A stretch of 64,000 nucleotides of DNA from Undaria pinnatifida (Eukaryota > Sar > Phaeophyceae > Laminariales > Alariaceae): contig JABAKD010000030.1 in assembly GCA_012845835.1 (NCBI GenBank), forward strand, positions 13,363,076 to 13,427,075. Direction: 5' to 3'. The translations under genes were made by a program, and so were the position numbers. Shown in pieces: positions 1 to 12,328 of the stretch; positions within the stretch are counted from its first letter, which is position 1, and every line of letters begins with the position of its first letter. Under the pieces are notes generated by a model that saw only the letters and a list, made by a program, of their open reading frames with translations, ran no database searches and was not told where the DNA came from.

Positions 1-530
1 TCCCGATTAACATTCAATCAAACAGTTGAATTTTCTTGAACTATGGAGAAAGTCGTTCCGTGGTTTATTCACGAGATGAATCCCGACTTTCCCCAATACC
101 TTTACACAAGTGAGCTAAAATTGGTGGTCTGCGGGTGCTCCACCCGGAAATGACCACGGAGGCTCTCTGGATCAGCAAAAGCAATCGGCTATTCGGCGAC
201 ACGCACCTTTGATTATTCAGTATTAGCGCAAGAGCTTCTATCTGCTGTAGGAGTGCAGTGCAGAGGTCTGGTGCTTTCGATCCACGCTTTAGTTGGTAGA
301 ACCCCTGGCAGTGTGTGAGATGGGCGTTCGAAGAGCTTTAGGATCAAGTGCGCACCGCTCGACGCCTGATATCAGAAGATGCAGACCGCCAGATCTCCCT
401 CGTCGGTCTTCATTCGATCAATACAGGTGTGTGAGTGTGCCTATATCAAAAGCCTTTTTTCTTGGTAAAGAACGAAAAGAGATAGATCTTAACTATTACT
501 ATTTTTCAACTCGGGAAAAATATTTCAAGT

Positions 531-690
531 CTTACAACGGTAGCCCCCCCCAACTTTTCTTTGATGAAATCGCCGGTTTCAAAACCAGCGCCCGGTCGTA
601 TCTCCTGAAATACGGTGTCCCTCGACACCCCCGACGTCATCGATCTATACGCCTTTGCACACAAGAAAAGTTTGCATTAAACCAAGAGCA
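531..690 (+). mobile_element. MITE copy A, 5' part (TTCTACG family)
   Basis: About 140 bases beginning at an ACGGTAGCCCCCCC end match three other copies in the window (46570, 55609, 62029). The shared core runs through CGAAATCGCCGGTTTCAAAACC and a later CCCGACGTCATCGATC stretch, with each copy differing slightly. Here the right end of the family (GGGGCTATCGTAGAA) is missing, so this is a truncated copy. No coding capacity is seen. Apart from this and the repeat at 870-1155, bases 1-1580 hold a short ATC microsatellite near 1210 and no gene I can support. Confidence 0.6.
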
Positions 691-869
691 GAAGAGAGAT
701 CACTTCGGAACAGTAGCTCCACCGCGTGTTCCATCATGACTCGACAGCACTAACAACCCGAGCATCAGGCCTGGGCTGGACCTCCGCTGGCCTGCCACAT
801 AATATACAGGGAGTACACACAAGAACTTGCGTTGGAACCCGGTAGACCTAAGTAGCCCACTCCAAAAGT

Positions 870-1155
870 TAACCCACACCATAAACTTACTGTTTCATGC
901 ATACTGAATTCCGCAGAAAGATGTCTGGTTTTGTTCCCCTCAATGGGGTTTATACAGTTCCGTGCGCAGAACAAGGTTGAACGTCTTAGTCCTGTTGACT
1001 CTGGCAATAATAGCAGCGGAGTCACCGACCTGTATGTATCCTTCACGAGGGTACACACACCCCGTAACAGGCGCGATCGAAGTATCACACGCAGCGTGCA
1101 AAGCTGAGTTTTGATCAAAAAACCTTTTTGGTCGATCTCACAGCTGATTTTTGAA
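870..1155 (+). repeat. Dispersed repeat family B, copy 1
   Basis: This stretch is related to 3255-3545 and, over its right third, to about 34560-34625, 61430-61515 and 63090-63180. Shared landmarks are GCGCGATCGAA, a CTTGCAAAG-ATGAGTTT block and TCGATCTCACAGCT at the right edge. No terminal repeats or coding region are recognised, so the element class is unknown. Confidence 0.5.
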
Positions 1156-1439
1156 GTAAGTGTATTTTTTTCATGTTCAACTAATAGCTATTAGGTGTGC
1201 TCATCCTATTACCATCATCATCATCATCATTATTATTACTGTATTATTTTTGCCCTCCTCCGACAATGTAGCGTAGATGCCTTTCCGATATAAATCATCA
1301 TCAGCATACTGTAGTATAGTACCGCCAGGTACCACCAGGTACTGGTATATAGTAACACAGTTTTTTTCTTGTGCACAAATTGACTTGCGGGAAGCGTGAG
1401 AGCGTGAGTTAGCAAAACTCAATGAAAAATCGACGAGCA

Positions 1440-1600
1440 GCGGGACTGCTGAACCCTATGCGCGATCAAAATTGAAGGCAAGAACCGAGGGGGAGAAGGG
1501 ACGACACCTGAGACCACGGCTTGTCCAGAAGCTGAAAAGGAGGAAGTTTGAGAAAAAACAAACAAAAACAAAACACTGGAGTGTTAAGGTATTAGTGGAC
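1440..1600 (+). repeat. Dispersed repeat, paired with 47300-47450
   Basis: The stretch around 1490-1570 (AGAAGGGACGACACCTGAG, ACCACGGCTTGTCCAGAAG, then an A-rich AAAACAAACAAAAAC run) reappears at about 47325-47450. The A-rich right side suggests a retroposed tail, but no other SINE or LINE hallmark is visible. Confidence 0.4.
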
Positions 1601-1970
1601 TATTAGTCCGTTTGACCACTTACTTGCAAAAGGTTATAACCAAAAGCTTACCCAAACTAAGCCGTATAACACTCTCCCCCCCTGAAACGGTGGGATAGCA
1701 GGTCAGCCGGAGATACGGGCGGACCTGTTAATATGCAAACAGTTTCATTTCCTGGGGATACATGGGAGAGGATTTTTCAAGTTCGAGATGGGAAAAGTCT
1801 GAAAAGTTTATTATGTATGGTGGATGTGGGATTTGAACCCACGACCCAAAAAACCCATGGTCTGTCGACGACGCCCTTTGTTAAGGAAGTAGTGGGGTAG
1901 TTAGTCCGTTTGATCACTTGCAAAAAAAAGGTCAACCAATAGCTTACCCAAACTAAGCCTTGTAACAACA
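1582..1970 (-). mobile_element. TRIM-like miniature LTR element, family 1, copy 1
   Basis: Two direct repeats of about 90 bp lie at 1582-1671 and 1879-1970. Each begins TGTTAAGG and ends in a TAACA-type terminus, the TG...CA form of LTRs. Read on the minus strand, the sequence after the right repeat is a primer-binding-site-like stretch. A purine-rich stretch (GGGGGGGAGAG in the family) lies before the left repeat. GGAG flanks both ends and may be the target duplication. The internal part of about 200 bp is non-coding and includes a tRNA T-arm-like block near 1830-1850. Total size and parts fit terminal-repeat retrotransposons in miniature. This copy is diverged. Confidence 0.65.
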
Positions 1971-2455
1971 GGAGTCACAACTGTATTGGAGTTGATTATT
2001 CTTACTTTTCGATAGTTTCGATATTCGATAATTCGAATACGACCGAAAACAAAATAATAATGGTTTTGCGCAAACTCCCCTTAATCTTTTTTTTTTTTTT
2101 TTTTTCAGATCCTCCTGGAGATCCGGGTAAAAAAATCTTAACAAGCTCCATACACTTCCGTTTGTGTACCAGCTTTTGTCCATCTGCAAAACGCAGACTT
2201 GGTGCTACCCTCGCCGCTTCGGTTTAGTTAACACCTTGGTTGGACTTCCCGGCCTTCTCCGGCCGAACCCTCCTATAAGGTTAGGCCGAGAAGGTGAGAT
2301 GGCCACCCAAATTTATCCTGTGATCCTTGGAAGCATGTATTTTGGTGTAATACCAGGTACCACGGGTATGATGTATGTGTTACCTGGTACCTGGTATATG
2401 TTTACACCCATACATACCAGGTTAACACATGCATACCCCCCTCCCCTTCGAGCCC

Positions 2456-2826
2456 CTTATTAGTGGGGCATTAGTCCGTTTGACCACTTGCAAAAGGTTA
2501 TAACCAACCGCTTACCTAAACTAAGCCTTACAACACTCTCCCCCCCTGAAACGGCGGGATACCAGGTCGGCCGGATATACGGGCGGACGTGTCAATTATC
2601 CAAGCCGCTTCATTTCCTGGGTATACCGGGGAGAGTATTTTTCAAGTTCGACACGGGGAAAGTCTGAAAACATTTATTATGGTGGATGCGGGATTTGAAC
2701 CCACGACCCCCAAAAAATATGGTCCTGCCGACGACGCCATTTGTTAAGGTTATTAGTGGGGTATTAGTCCGTTTGACCACTTGCAAAAGGTGAACCAAAA
2801 GCTTACCCACACTAAGCCTTGTAACA
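2456..2826 (-). mobile_element. TRIM-like miniature LTR element, family 1, copy 2
   Basis: Same organisation as the copy at 1582: a left terminal repeat ending near 2535, a right one at 2742-2826, and a polypurine stretch on the minus strand beside the left repeat. Two bases inside the right repeat, the minus strand reads TGGCGTCGTCGGCAGGA (2721-2739), a good primer-binding site for a tRNA ending in CCA. About 35 bases further in, it reads GGGTTCAAATCC, which matches a tRNA B box. The left terminus is eroded. No protein is encoded. Confidence 0.65.
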
Positions 2827-3059
2827 TCCCCCCGCCGCCCCACCTAAAAACGAAATCTGCCAGACAGAGTAATAAACACTTCCAGACAGTTGATACCACC
2901 TCATTGCCTTTCTAGCATCCATACCGTACGTACCTCCAATTCATACCCCCCCCCCCACCTCCAACGCCCTCTCCTTCCCCACCACCCGCACCATCGCCTA
3001 GACCTAGCACCTGTTGGAAATCCCCCCCCCCCCCCCCCCCCCCCCGCTTCGAACACTCC

Positions 3060-3545
3060 GCCTTCTCCTCACCGATTGTACGACTTACAGGATATACATG
3101 ATAAACTGATGCATTCCTTCCACAACCGTCAGATTTGCCCCCATAAAGGATTTGTAGTTTCCGCGCACAGATTGAGTCCCCCCTCCCCCCCGCCCCCCCC
3201 GCCGCCCCCGGCTCCCTCTTGTTCAAACCCAGGCCCTCACGCCCTTAAAATATCCGCCCTCCCCTCACCGGCTGTACGACTTACAGAATATGCTTGATAA
3301 ACTGATGCATTTCCTTCCACAGCTGTCAGATTTTGTCCCCCTCAAAAACGGGTTTTATAGTTTCCGCGCACAGACTGACCAACATCACCCTGTTGACACT
3401 GGTACAAGCTACACTGTAGTTCCAAGGGGAGTCGCCGACCTATATCCTTAATGAGGACACACACCCAGTAATACGCGCGATCGGAGAGTCACACACAGCT
3501 TGCAAAGATGAGTTTCGACGAAACCTTCGATCTCACAGCTGGAGT
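3060..3545 (+). repeat. Repeat family B, copy 2, with partial tandem duplication
   Basis: A stretch of about 120 bp at 3060-3176 is repeated at 3255-3380 (both hold TGTACGACTTACAG and TTCCGCGCACAGA). The second copy continues into the family-B right end (CGCGCGATCGGA ... TCGATCTCACAGCT at about 3470-3545) seen also at 1070-1150. C-homopolymers (24 C at 3022-3045; more at 2946 and 3180) interrupt it. The long proline-rich and glycine-rich reading frames here are products of these C/G runs. Confidence 0.5.
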
Positions 3546-3982
3546 GTATTTTTATTTTTATAAAATTATACAAACAAGCAGTAGTAGCAGACATCCCCTA
3601 TAGAGTCGTACATAGTATAGATTAATCTATTAATAGTCCTCTGTGCAGAAAGCAGGTGAATCTTGTCAGCAGTAGTGGTAATTAACTTGTGAGATGTTTA
3701 ATGAAGAAGTTCCTCAATCCCATACATACTTGACTCCCATGCATGTTGTACGACGCCACAGCACAGCTACCAGTATACAGTAGCTACCAGTAGCTGTCAG
3801 GCGTCTCCCCTGCGGAGTAGTAACAACATGTTCTACTTTTTATATTTTCGGGGGTGGGGGGGTGGGCTGCTTTTAACTTCAGCAGGCTAAGCAGAGCTAA
3901 GCAGCCCACGCACATTTAAAAATATATGTATTCATACCCGCACAATAGACAACAAAAACAGAGAGAGGTGTCACAGGTGTTC

Positions 3983-4368
3983 GTCAAGGAATTAGTGGGG
4001 TATTAGTCCGTTCGACCACTTCCAGTCTACTAGTAACTGGTGCCTAGGTTGTGGGCGACAAACTAATTGACATCGTAGCGTCGTCGGGCGGTTTTTGCAG
4101 CGTCGAGCGAGCGGCTGACACCGCTTCATTCATCAGCCTCCAGTTCTTGTTTAAAATAATGAAAAATACACTTACTTCTGAAGCTGTGAGTAGTGTTGAG
4201 GTATTAGTGGGGTATGAGTCCGTTTGACCACTTACTGGCAAAAGGTCAACCAATAGCTTACCCAAACTAAGCCTTGTAACACCCCCCCCCCCCCTGAAAC
4301 AACGGGATACCAGGTCGGCCGGATACACGGGCGGACCTGTCAATATCCAAGCGATTTCATTTCCTCTC
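3983..4368 (-). mobile_element. TRIM-like family 1, partial copies
   Basis: A full terminal repeat lies at 4194-4281, followed by the C-tract/CTGAAAC junction and part of the family body up to about 4368, where similarity stops. A separate short piece of the same terminal repeat lies at about 3983-4025. There is no second intact repeat, so these are fragments. Confidence 0.5.
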
Positions 4369-4500
4369 ATCCTACATGTATACCATCAGTAGTATTAATA
4401 GTAGTACCGCCAGGTACCACCACCAGGTACCAGGGCATTTATTAGTGGTTCGGCGTCGTCTCTTGCGCGCAGCGCAACATGCGATGCAAGGCGTGTTGCG

Positions 4501-4790
4501 CGGAGGGCCACCGGAGGGCTGCCGGAGGCGAAAAAGTTGCTATATATGCGCGAATATACGCCTGAAAAATATGTAACGAACTGCGTTTAAACGCCTCCCG
4601 AACCTCGAAAAGGCGTGTTGTATCAGGGTGCCTTAGGATGTCGCCCCCGGAGGGCCGCCGGAGGCGAAAAAATTGCGATATATGCGCGAATGTACGCCTG
4701 AAAACCAGGTGAAAACGAACCGCGTTTAAACGCCTCGCGAACCTCGACAGGCGTGTGTCAGGATGCCTTGGGATTTCTCAAGGCAGAAAC
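4501..4790 (+). repeat. Two-copy tandem duplication, period about 136 bp
   Basis: The block holding GCCGGAGGCGAAAAA, TATATGCGCGAAT and GCGTTTAAACGCCTC occurs at about 4501-4640 and again at about 4641-4790 with moderate divergence. The inner TTTAAACGC-type palindrome is kept in both units. No coding function is apparent. Confidence 0.6.
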
Positions 4791-6500
4791 AGCCTGATCG
4801 CACGCAATGTTAGTACTAGTATTTGTATTATACTTACACGCCCGAAGTCAGGAACATCGCTGCACCCAGGTCAATAAAAAAAAAGAAGCATATCAATACT
4901 ACGAGTACAGTATATTCTTCGCCATTCGCCATTCATTCGTCATACATAGTCGGTGATCGGTGACGTTCCCAATGCTCAGTCTCTGGATGGTTTCCATGTC
5001 ACCGCTCGAGTAGCACATCAGCAGCAGCAGCAAACCCGAGGATAGGCCAGCAGTGTGGCCGAAGACGCCACACCAGAACGGTTTGAAAAAAAAAGACCCC
5101 CCCCCCCCCCTCCCTAGACCTTTACCTGTGCTGCACGCAATATCTGCTCTGCCTGGCCGGTGAAAACCGACATGGCAGGCTCTCTGCTCACAATTTTCCC
5201 TTTCCGGTACAAGGCCTGTTTCGCCCTATCGTGCATCAGTGCAGCGATACCACATAAATATGCCTGAACACGCCACAAAAAGCGTCGTCAAAGAACAAAG
5301 AAAGATGCCTGATACAAACAAAAAAAAACGCCTATTTCCGCCTTTTTTGTATTTATTTGTAATATATACCAGGTATTGTATTATCGCAAAAGTGTAAGAG
5401 TTGTCTCACAAAACCAAATCGACGACGACGGCGAATAGCAAAACAAAATAATTGAAACACCTACCAGGGTATCATACTACGGCGAACACCACAAAACGTG
5501 CCAAAATTTATACCAAAACATCAGGTATGGTGAATACCGAAAAAAGCCTTTTAGTTATTTTCGGCTGCTATAATACGGCGAATAGGAAAAGGTGCCAAAA
5601 AAAGAATAAAAGCCCACGGCGATTAGCAAAAAAAAGGTGCCTATTCATAGCGCCTAGTGCCTAGTGCCTATTAGTAATGCCTATTGCCTAGTGCCTACTA
5701 TTTTTTTTTTACTATGGCGAATAGGAAAATGGGCCTGAAAAATGTTCAACTACCCTACTCGTACGGCAGATTGGACAAGGAAGTGCTTCCGAAAAAAAAA
5801 CAGCCTCGTACGGCAATTTGGAAAAAAAACACCCCCTCGACAATAAAAAATGAACCCCTGCGGCGAAAAATTGGAGCAACAACTTTTTTTCGCGCAACAG
5901 CATTGTAATGGCCGGCAGTGTTTTATCTTTCAAGGAATATCATTTCTCGGTACTGCTGTGGTCCCCAGAGCTTCGACCATGCTTTTCTCTAGTACCTACC
6001 ATTGGTGTTCCTTTTTTTTTCTCGGTTGTTCAACGTCTCCAGAACTCTGTCGCCGTTGAGATGTCCTTATTTCTGCACAATATTGTGCTTCTCGTCGTGT
6101 CTAAAAGTTAGTTATGTGGACATTTTCCGACCCTCTTCACACTTGAGCGTCATGTCTGCAAGAGCAGGGGTCGCGGCGGCGGCCAGTCGCGGCCGTGGGA
6201 CTCGCGGCGGGGTTGTAACTCGCCTGGGAGGTTCGTTAAGGTCATCAATGAGGTGATCAAAGACTTGAAACAGGTGACAGCATATCTCGACGATGTCATT
6301 GTGTTCGATTCCGACCCGGCAGCGCATGTACATATAAGTAATTTATTTATTCATATTTATTTACTTCATTTTTTGTGAGTCTGGATTATTAGTTTTCGGC
6401 ACACACGTCGATGAATTCAAGATACCGTTCATTATCGTGCGGCGTGTATACGTACGAGACTGTTGTTTTCCTTCTTCTATGTGACGTCGAGACCCTGTTT
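4791..6500. other. Gene-free stretch with A-rich degenerate repeats
   Basis: No supported gene. Between about 5400 and 5900 a loose motif (ACGGCGAATAGSAAAA) recurs amid A-rich DNA, and GCCTAGTGCCTA repeats lie at 5655-5700. The reading frames here are short, lysine-rich and lack conservation clues. Confidence 0.4.
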
Positions 6501-9110
6501 ATATGTTGGTATATTTTGATGATTTCTACGGGAGAGTGGGAATGATGAGGACCAGAAGATTTTTTTTCTTTTCGTTGGGAACGTGTTGGGTGACGAATTT
6601 GATCCATAAGTTGCACCTATGCCCGTGCCCGCTCCCACTATTCCACAACATACCTCTTTCAGCGCGGCCTGCCCATGTTGCCGCATACCAGTACATCTTC
6701 TTCGTGTGCCCCCTTTCCTCCCCCTACGAGGTATCTCTACTGCCTCCCCTTCCTTCCCCGCTCCAGGACACGAGACACCTCCGTTATTTTCCACCCGCGC
6801 GGCACAGGCCCCCGTCAGCGCCCCCCCCCGAGTAAGATAACTCTACGATTACACCGTTTCGCGACGTGCAAGGGTCTTCGACTACACTTAGGGGTACGAG
6901 TTTTGCCATGGGCCTCGCTGCTGCCCATAAGGAGGACGCTTCCGACACTTGGAAGCTGTACCATAGGGTTGGACTACGTGGGCTGTGCATTATATTTGTT
7001 GCCGTTGCATGGCAGGCCCCCTCCCGGCACATCGGAGGTGTCACTGAATCTACGGCCCGCCCTTCCGCTCCAGGGTCTCGCCACGGAACGGCGGGGGGGC
7101 GCTGCCCCACCCCGAGCCCGGCACTCTCTCATTCTCTTTGTACCACCGCCGGCTCCACGGGCTCTACGTTATGGGATGCGCTCTTTTCGGCCTAGTCGTT
7201 TCCCAAACATGGCCAAATTTCCAGTGCTCTTTGCATATCGATAACGCCTCGCTCATGGCTACGTCCCTGTTTCCGGCCATCGCTCAACACTTTTTCTTCT
7301 GTGCCTGCTATCGTTTTCCCCTGCAGCCCGTCACCATGTCCACGGATGGCGCAAGCGCAGGGCTGGATTTCGAGGTGAACAACGAGCAAGAGGAGCACGA
7401 CGTAGGACGGGCGAAGGACGCCCCCGCCCATTGGACCACCATCTCTCGCGGCGAACAACAACGCCAGCGCCGCTCCCTCCAGGAGACACGGCCGCCGCGG
7501 CCTCAACTGCAAACATCATCGTACATCATGGGACACATTGACGAAGTGTCGGTCCGTTTTTTTTGTGTTGACTACCGCCACAGACCCCTCGACCACTTCC
7601 AGGAAGGGAAAGGGAGACAGTCGCCGCGGACTCGACAGAAAAATATCACGGTGAATCACGGCACAATGCGTCGGATTATCGAGCCGTTTACGTAGCAGGG
7701 GAGACACAGCCGCCGCGGCCTCGACCACAAACATCACGGCATATAATGCGGCAGACTTCGTCGACCCGTTTGTTTTTGCATTGACTACCGCCACAGGCCC
7801 CGCGACCACTTCCAAGAAGTGTGCCACTCCGACGACAACTCCAACAACACCCGCCGACACATCTCGGACTACCCACCGCCGCAACAACTCCGGAGGAAAC
7901 GGCTTTAGCAGCAACGCAGACAACTGGCCTGGCTCCCAACGGAGCCATCACACTTAGCGACAGCAGCCTCGCGTTGATTCATCACAACAACGGACCCATC
8001 CCCTTCTCCGCACGACCCCCCGGCGAACACCGCCTCTTCGACAGTCCTCGCCGTGCCCAACTCCGCGACCTTCTCGACCCCCGTACACGTGCGCCAGGGA
8101 CCGCCGCAGCACGGCGGCAACAACAACACGCACCAACGTCGCACCTTCCGCACACTTTGACAGGTTGATCGCGAAGACCCACTCACGACTCGGCCAGTAG
8201 AACCACACGCGACCCGTGCACGTATCCCCCGAGACGTGTGTACGTGTTTTTCCAGGCCATCCACACCCGCTTCTCCGTCCGACCTCTTGCGCCTTCCCAC
8301 CCCCCGCGCCCTGTTCTACCTTCAACATGAACCGCTCGACCAAGGGATGGTTCATTGTTCAAGCGGTGGGTTTGAGGTGTGGGCAGGAGGAGGCGGGCGC
8401 GTCGAGATCCACAATCAATAGGACGCTCCCCTCGGCGCCTCCAATCGATGCGTGACGCCGCACCCTGCCTATTACAGCCAACAATTCTATAGACCTTGCC
8501 AGCTTTGTAGAATACCCGGCGACGACGACGACTACCAACGGCCTCAACTGCCTCTTCGGCACCACAGCCTCTTCTCCAGGGCCATCGAATCCCGAATCCT
8601 CGTCGGCTTCCGTTCAACGATTCCGTCCGCGCACGCCCACCAGCATCCGCCGACCCCGATGAAAAACAGCAACTACTTCAACTTCCCGCAACACTGGACT
8701 TTCAGCTGACCGCCATGGTGACAACACCTCTCCCCCTGGGTTCAAGGGATTGTTTCCCTGCGGATTCCTCCGCGGGAGATTCGACCACGACGTCCCAAGA
8801 ACATGCCAGGAGCACCTGCCTTCAACGTCAGCTCGTTCGGGGTTGCGGACTACTGCAGGTACAGCATCTTCTTTGGAGTATATTCCTCCTTCTTCGCCGC
8901 GGTCGCGTGGCTTTAGCAGGAACCTGCAGGGTTCTCCGTCACGAGCTTCTTCGAACAGCGACCGACACCCCCTGGGGGCCTCGGCGCCGCCGAACATCCC
9001 CCATGCGAACTCGGGACCTGAAGCCACTGTTGAGCTGGCTTCCCCGGCTACGCCCATCGACATTTCACAGCACTGCCGCACCGTCTACCGCCACGTTGCC
9101 CCACCGTTAC
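6500..9110 (+). other. GC-rich, decayed coding-like region, unidentified
   Basis: Composition turns GC-rich with many overlapping Thr/Pro/Ser-rich frames on both strands and none that persists. A motif reading GDTAAAAST in one plus-strand frame occurs three times (near 7483, 7612 and 7700). The block GACTACCGCCACAG-CC with ACCACTTCCA occurs at 7565 and 7787. This could be the degraded repetitive N-terminal part of the NADAR-like copy just downstream, or an unrelated relic. I cannot assign a function. Confidence 0.3.
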
Positions 9111-9114
9111 CCCG

Positions 9115-9567
9115 TAGCAGACTGTTGTTTTTTAGGGACTCTTCTTCCCTTTTTCGGAGTGCTACCCTTCGGCGTTCACCATCGACAACGAGCACTACAA
9201 CAACGCGGAGCCGTATATTATTACGGAGAAAGCAAAGTTCTTCGGAGACATCGTGACTCGCCGGGGAATCATGGCCTCTTTTCGAACCCCGCGCGACAGA
9301 AGCGCCGCGGGTAATCCGTCTCCAACTTCAGCCAAGAGCTTTGGGAACAACATCACCGCGACATCGCTCCCCAGGGCAACCTCGCAAATTATATGTTCCC
9401 CGCCGCTTGCAGCAACTTGTGGACACCGGCGATCCCCGCATAAGTCAGCCCGTTCGACCTCGTTTGAGGCACCCACTTCAGAGAAGATGGTCCATGAGCC
9501 CTCCGACCTTCGACCTGGCCGGGACCCAACCTTTGGGGCAACATCTTGCTGAAGATCCGCCGGCAGC
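9115..9567 (+). pseudogene. NADAR-domain (YbiA/DUF1768-like) gene remnant
   Basis: Consecutive plus-strand segments read like a NADAR domain. First come FSECYPSAFTIDNEHYNNAE and EKAKFFGDIV (cf. the family's F..F.PSPF..dg..Y...E.y...KA..FgD). Then comes NFSQELWEQHHRDI with QGNLANYM. Near 9500-9555 comes GPNLWGNILLKIRRQLE, matching the family's G.NLLG..LM.vR..L. NADAR enzymes act on ADP-ribose-type metabolites or riboflavin intermediates. The segments do not share one open frame, and stop codons interrupt the second half, so this reads as a pseudogene. A TTTTTTTAG just before the first segment could be an old splice acceptor. A spliced gene is less likely. Confidence 0.55.
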
Positions 9568-12328
9568 TTGAGCCTCCAGCACACCGGTAGTTTTGTTGTT
9601 TGTGCACGATAACTCTTGGAGGTGAGGAGGCGCTCACTATTAGGATCTGTCCGCACGATTGTGTGATTAATCGCTGATGACCGTCAAGATCTGGCCGCAT
9701 CAGTTTGTTATTATTGATTCCCAACCGTCTCGACACCGGGCTTATCTAGAGTCTGGTGGTGAGTGAGAGCAACGAGGATACATTATACATATTCTACACA
9801 AACTTCAACACGATAAAGCTACGTTCGCACGGTGAGGGTCCCACAACATGTCCGACGAGACGCGTGCTACGATCGAGGTGTACCTAGTTTTTTCTGAGGC
9901 TTTCTCAATTTGGGAGCTTAAGACCCTTCCCAAAAACTAATTTGGAGAAAATGAAACTGATAGACCGGATGAACATCCGATGGCCTAGGTACACAGCGAG
10001 AATCATGCAAAAAAATGGCCTATTTTCGACGATACGGGGTTAAGAACAGACTTCATTCGGAAAGCCTCTCAGACGAAAAGTGCTGTCTCTATCGTAGCAC
10101 GCGCCAACAACACTAACAGAGGTCCCACGCTGCCAACGGAATGTCCGGGGACCACCCCACGCGGTCCAGCACCGCCCCTGTGACATCTTCTGAAGCGACC
10201 ACGACTACAGGGCATCCCATTGAGTGTCCCGTACGGTGTCCCACAGAAAAAAAAGTCCCATGGGATATTAAATGCGACAACCCATGGAGCAGCGCCAGCA
10301 GCACCCGTGCCACCCAATCACCAAGGGGTGCGAGAGGAGGCGAACCGGTCGCAAGGGGAAAACGAAGCCGGCCGAGCGGGCCGGAGAGGACGTCACGAGC
10401 AACTAGTGTTGAAGGAGGGGGCGGCATGAATCAGGAGCGAGCCCCGCAGAGAGGGAACTGCGCGCGATCCCCAGTCTCTGGCCCAACGGGAAGGCGGCAA
10501 CGGAGAGAGATAACCTCGTAGGGAGCGGGGAGAGAGCGAAAAAGGAGGCGCAGCGGAGGCCAGCGGGCCACGGACCGGCGAAGAGAGCGAGGCACACTGG
10601 GAGAACGGAGAGCCAAAGACGCGATGGTTAAGGGATCACAGAAACCGCGGGGGGGTTACGCTACTGGCCGGGGCGGTAACAGCTGGAGGATACCCACGGC
10701 GTCGGGGAAGTCGTTCGGGAACGCGACGCGACCCGACACCATCCTCGGCGGCATCTGAGGCGACGTGTCGTGCTAGCTTTGTATCGCACTGCTCGAATGA
10801 GGGCATCGCGCGGTACTTCACCACTTAGAATCGGACGCCACGTACTGCACTGCGCATTGCGCGCTGGAGTCCCTCGCGAGAGGGGCGGCCCTGGTACCGC
10901 TCTTCTGCCCGGTAGCCGGTTGCGGAGTACAGCACACGAGGCGGTACACATTGGCGTCCATGATTCAAGGGCACCCGGGTCTTCGTGGTCGAGCCGCGTG
11001 GATGGGAGGGGTGGTTACGGGCGAACCAGGCCTGCGCAGATTAGGATTTCGGTACGGTTGGGACCAGAATAGCCTGGGGGTTGGGCCACCACTCGTCTCC
11101 ATTTCCCTGGAAGTGTCTCCAGCAATGCTTCGCACTCGGAAAGGATGCACTGCGGCAGCTGGCTAGTGCACTCGAACGAATCGATATATTACGCGGGTAA
11201 CCAAGTTGTGGTGTCTTATGCCAGCCTTTCTCTATTCGCTAGACGGTCGATTCAAGAGGCGGCAGAGATTCGCATTAGTCGAGAGGGGCGACATAGTCCG
11301 CCTACCCCCGCGGCTGATTGTGAAGACCAGGCGAGGGGACGCAGGGTGAGGGGACGCAGGGTCGAGGAGGGCCGCCCAACAAGAAAGTTCGAAAAAAGGC
11401 TTAAGCACGATCGTGCGTCATCAGCGTATCGCTACGCCGGAGAAGTGAACGTCGCAGCACGCACCCTCCTGGAGGAATCGCGCTCGAGGGGCGACGTGGA
11501 GACCTGGGTCATCTTGTTAGCATAATTCCCACTCGAACACCACGACGCCGTCTCCGCGGCAGCGGCGGTGGGACTGCTGGCGAGTGGTGCTAAGGTACCA
11601 AGGGCAGTGCCCCGTCGTGACGTCCGGACAACGAGTCACGTCCCAGATGTGTTTCGGCAATATCGTCTCAAGCAGCGCGGCTCTATCGGACTCCGACAAT
11701 GACGGTCAACACTTCGTGCACGTCTAATCCGTCACCCACACCATCAGGGAAGATAAGTTCGGGAACGGGATGGGCATTTTCTATTAACTGCGGAGAATTG
11801 CAGGCAATCCTGGCGCGTGCCGGTGCTCACGCTGTTTGTGGCCGAGCGGTAGGTACGGCGAGAGACCAGCTGATGTGTTGTCTCGGATGGGTTCGAGGGA
11901 GCATCGAACGATGGCTTGCTCCACAGGAGTGGAACAAGGGAAACCATCGTTCCGAGCGTTGCTGCGTGCTGGTGTTGGCCCTTAGCTGATGCGCGCTGCT
12001 GCTGCTACGTTTTTTTTTGGTTGACGCTGGTGCTGCTGGAGTGTGTTTTGTTGGTTGGCGGTTGATGTTCGCTGTACCTTGTGTACGTCTTGTTTTCATT
12101 TTAAATTGCGTTTGCAGTGTTTATTCCAGCAGTATGATAGGAAGGACAAATTTCCATTAGACATATGTGGACTTTCCGCCATAGAGAACCCCAAGAAAAT
12201 GGGGGAAGTAAAAAAAAAAATGCCAAGTTGCTCAAGAAAAACAGTCTGTGCCTCCCGTCACAGTCAAGAAGGCATGAGCAGGTTCTGAACGAGTGGATTC
12301 CCCACGACGGTGCCACTCGAAGTCAACA
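9568..12328. other. Intergenic, with decayed coding-like stretch at about 10700-11520
   Basis: 9568-10650 shows no gene. From about 10700 to 11520, plus-strand frames contain protein-like pieces such as GGTHWRP, VFVVEPRGWEGWLRANQ, WGLGHHSSPFPW and VVVSYASLSLFARRSI, spread over more than one frame. This composition suggests an old protein-coding sequence, possibly from a mobile element, but I do not recognise the family. 11530-12328 holds nothing I can name. Confidence 0.3.

Noticed and set aside
1819-1860. A tRNA gene on the minus strand (B-box GGGTTCAAATCC; also at 2681-2710)
   Set aside because: Only the T-arm and an A-box-like word are present. The stems do not complete a cloverleaf, and the block sits inside elements with terminal repeats, so it is treated as part of a TRIM-like or SINE-like element.
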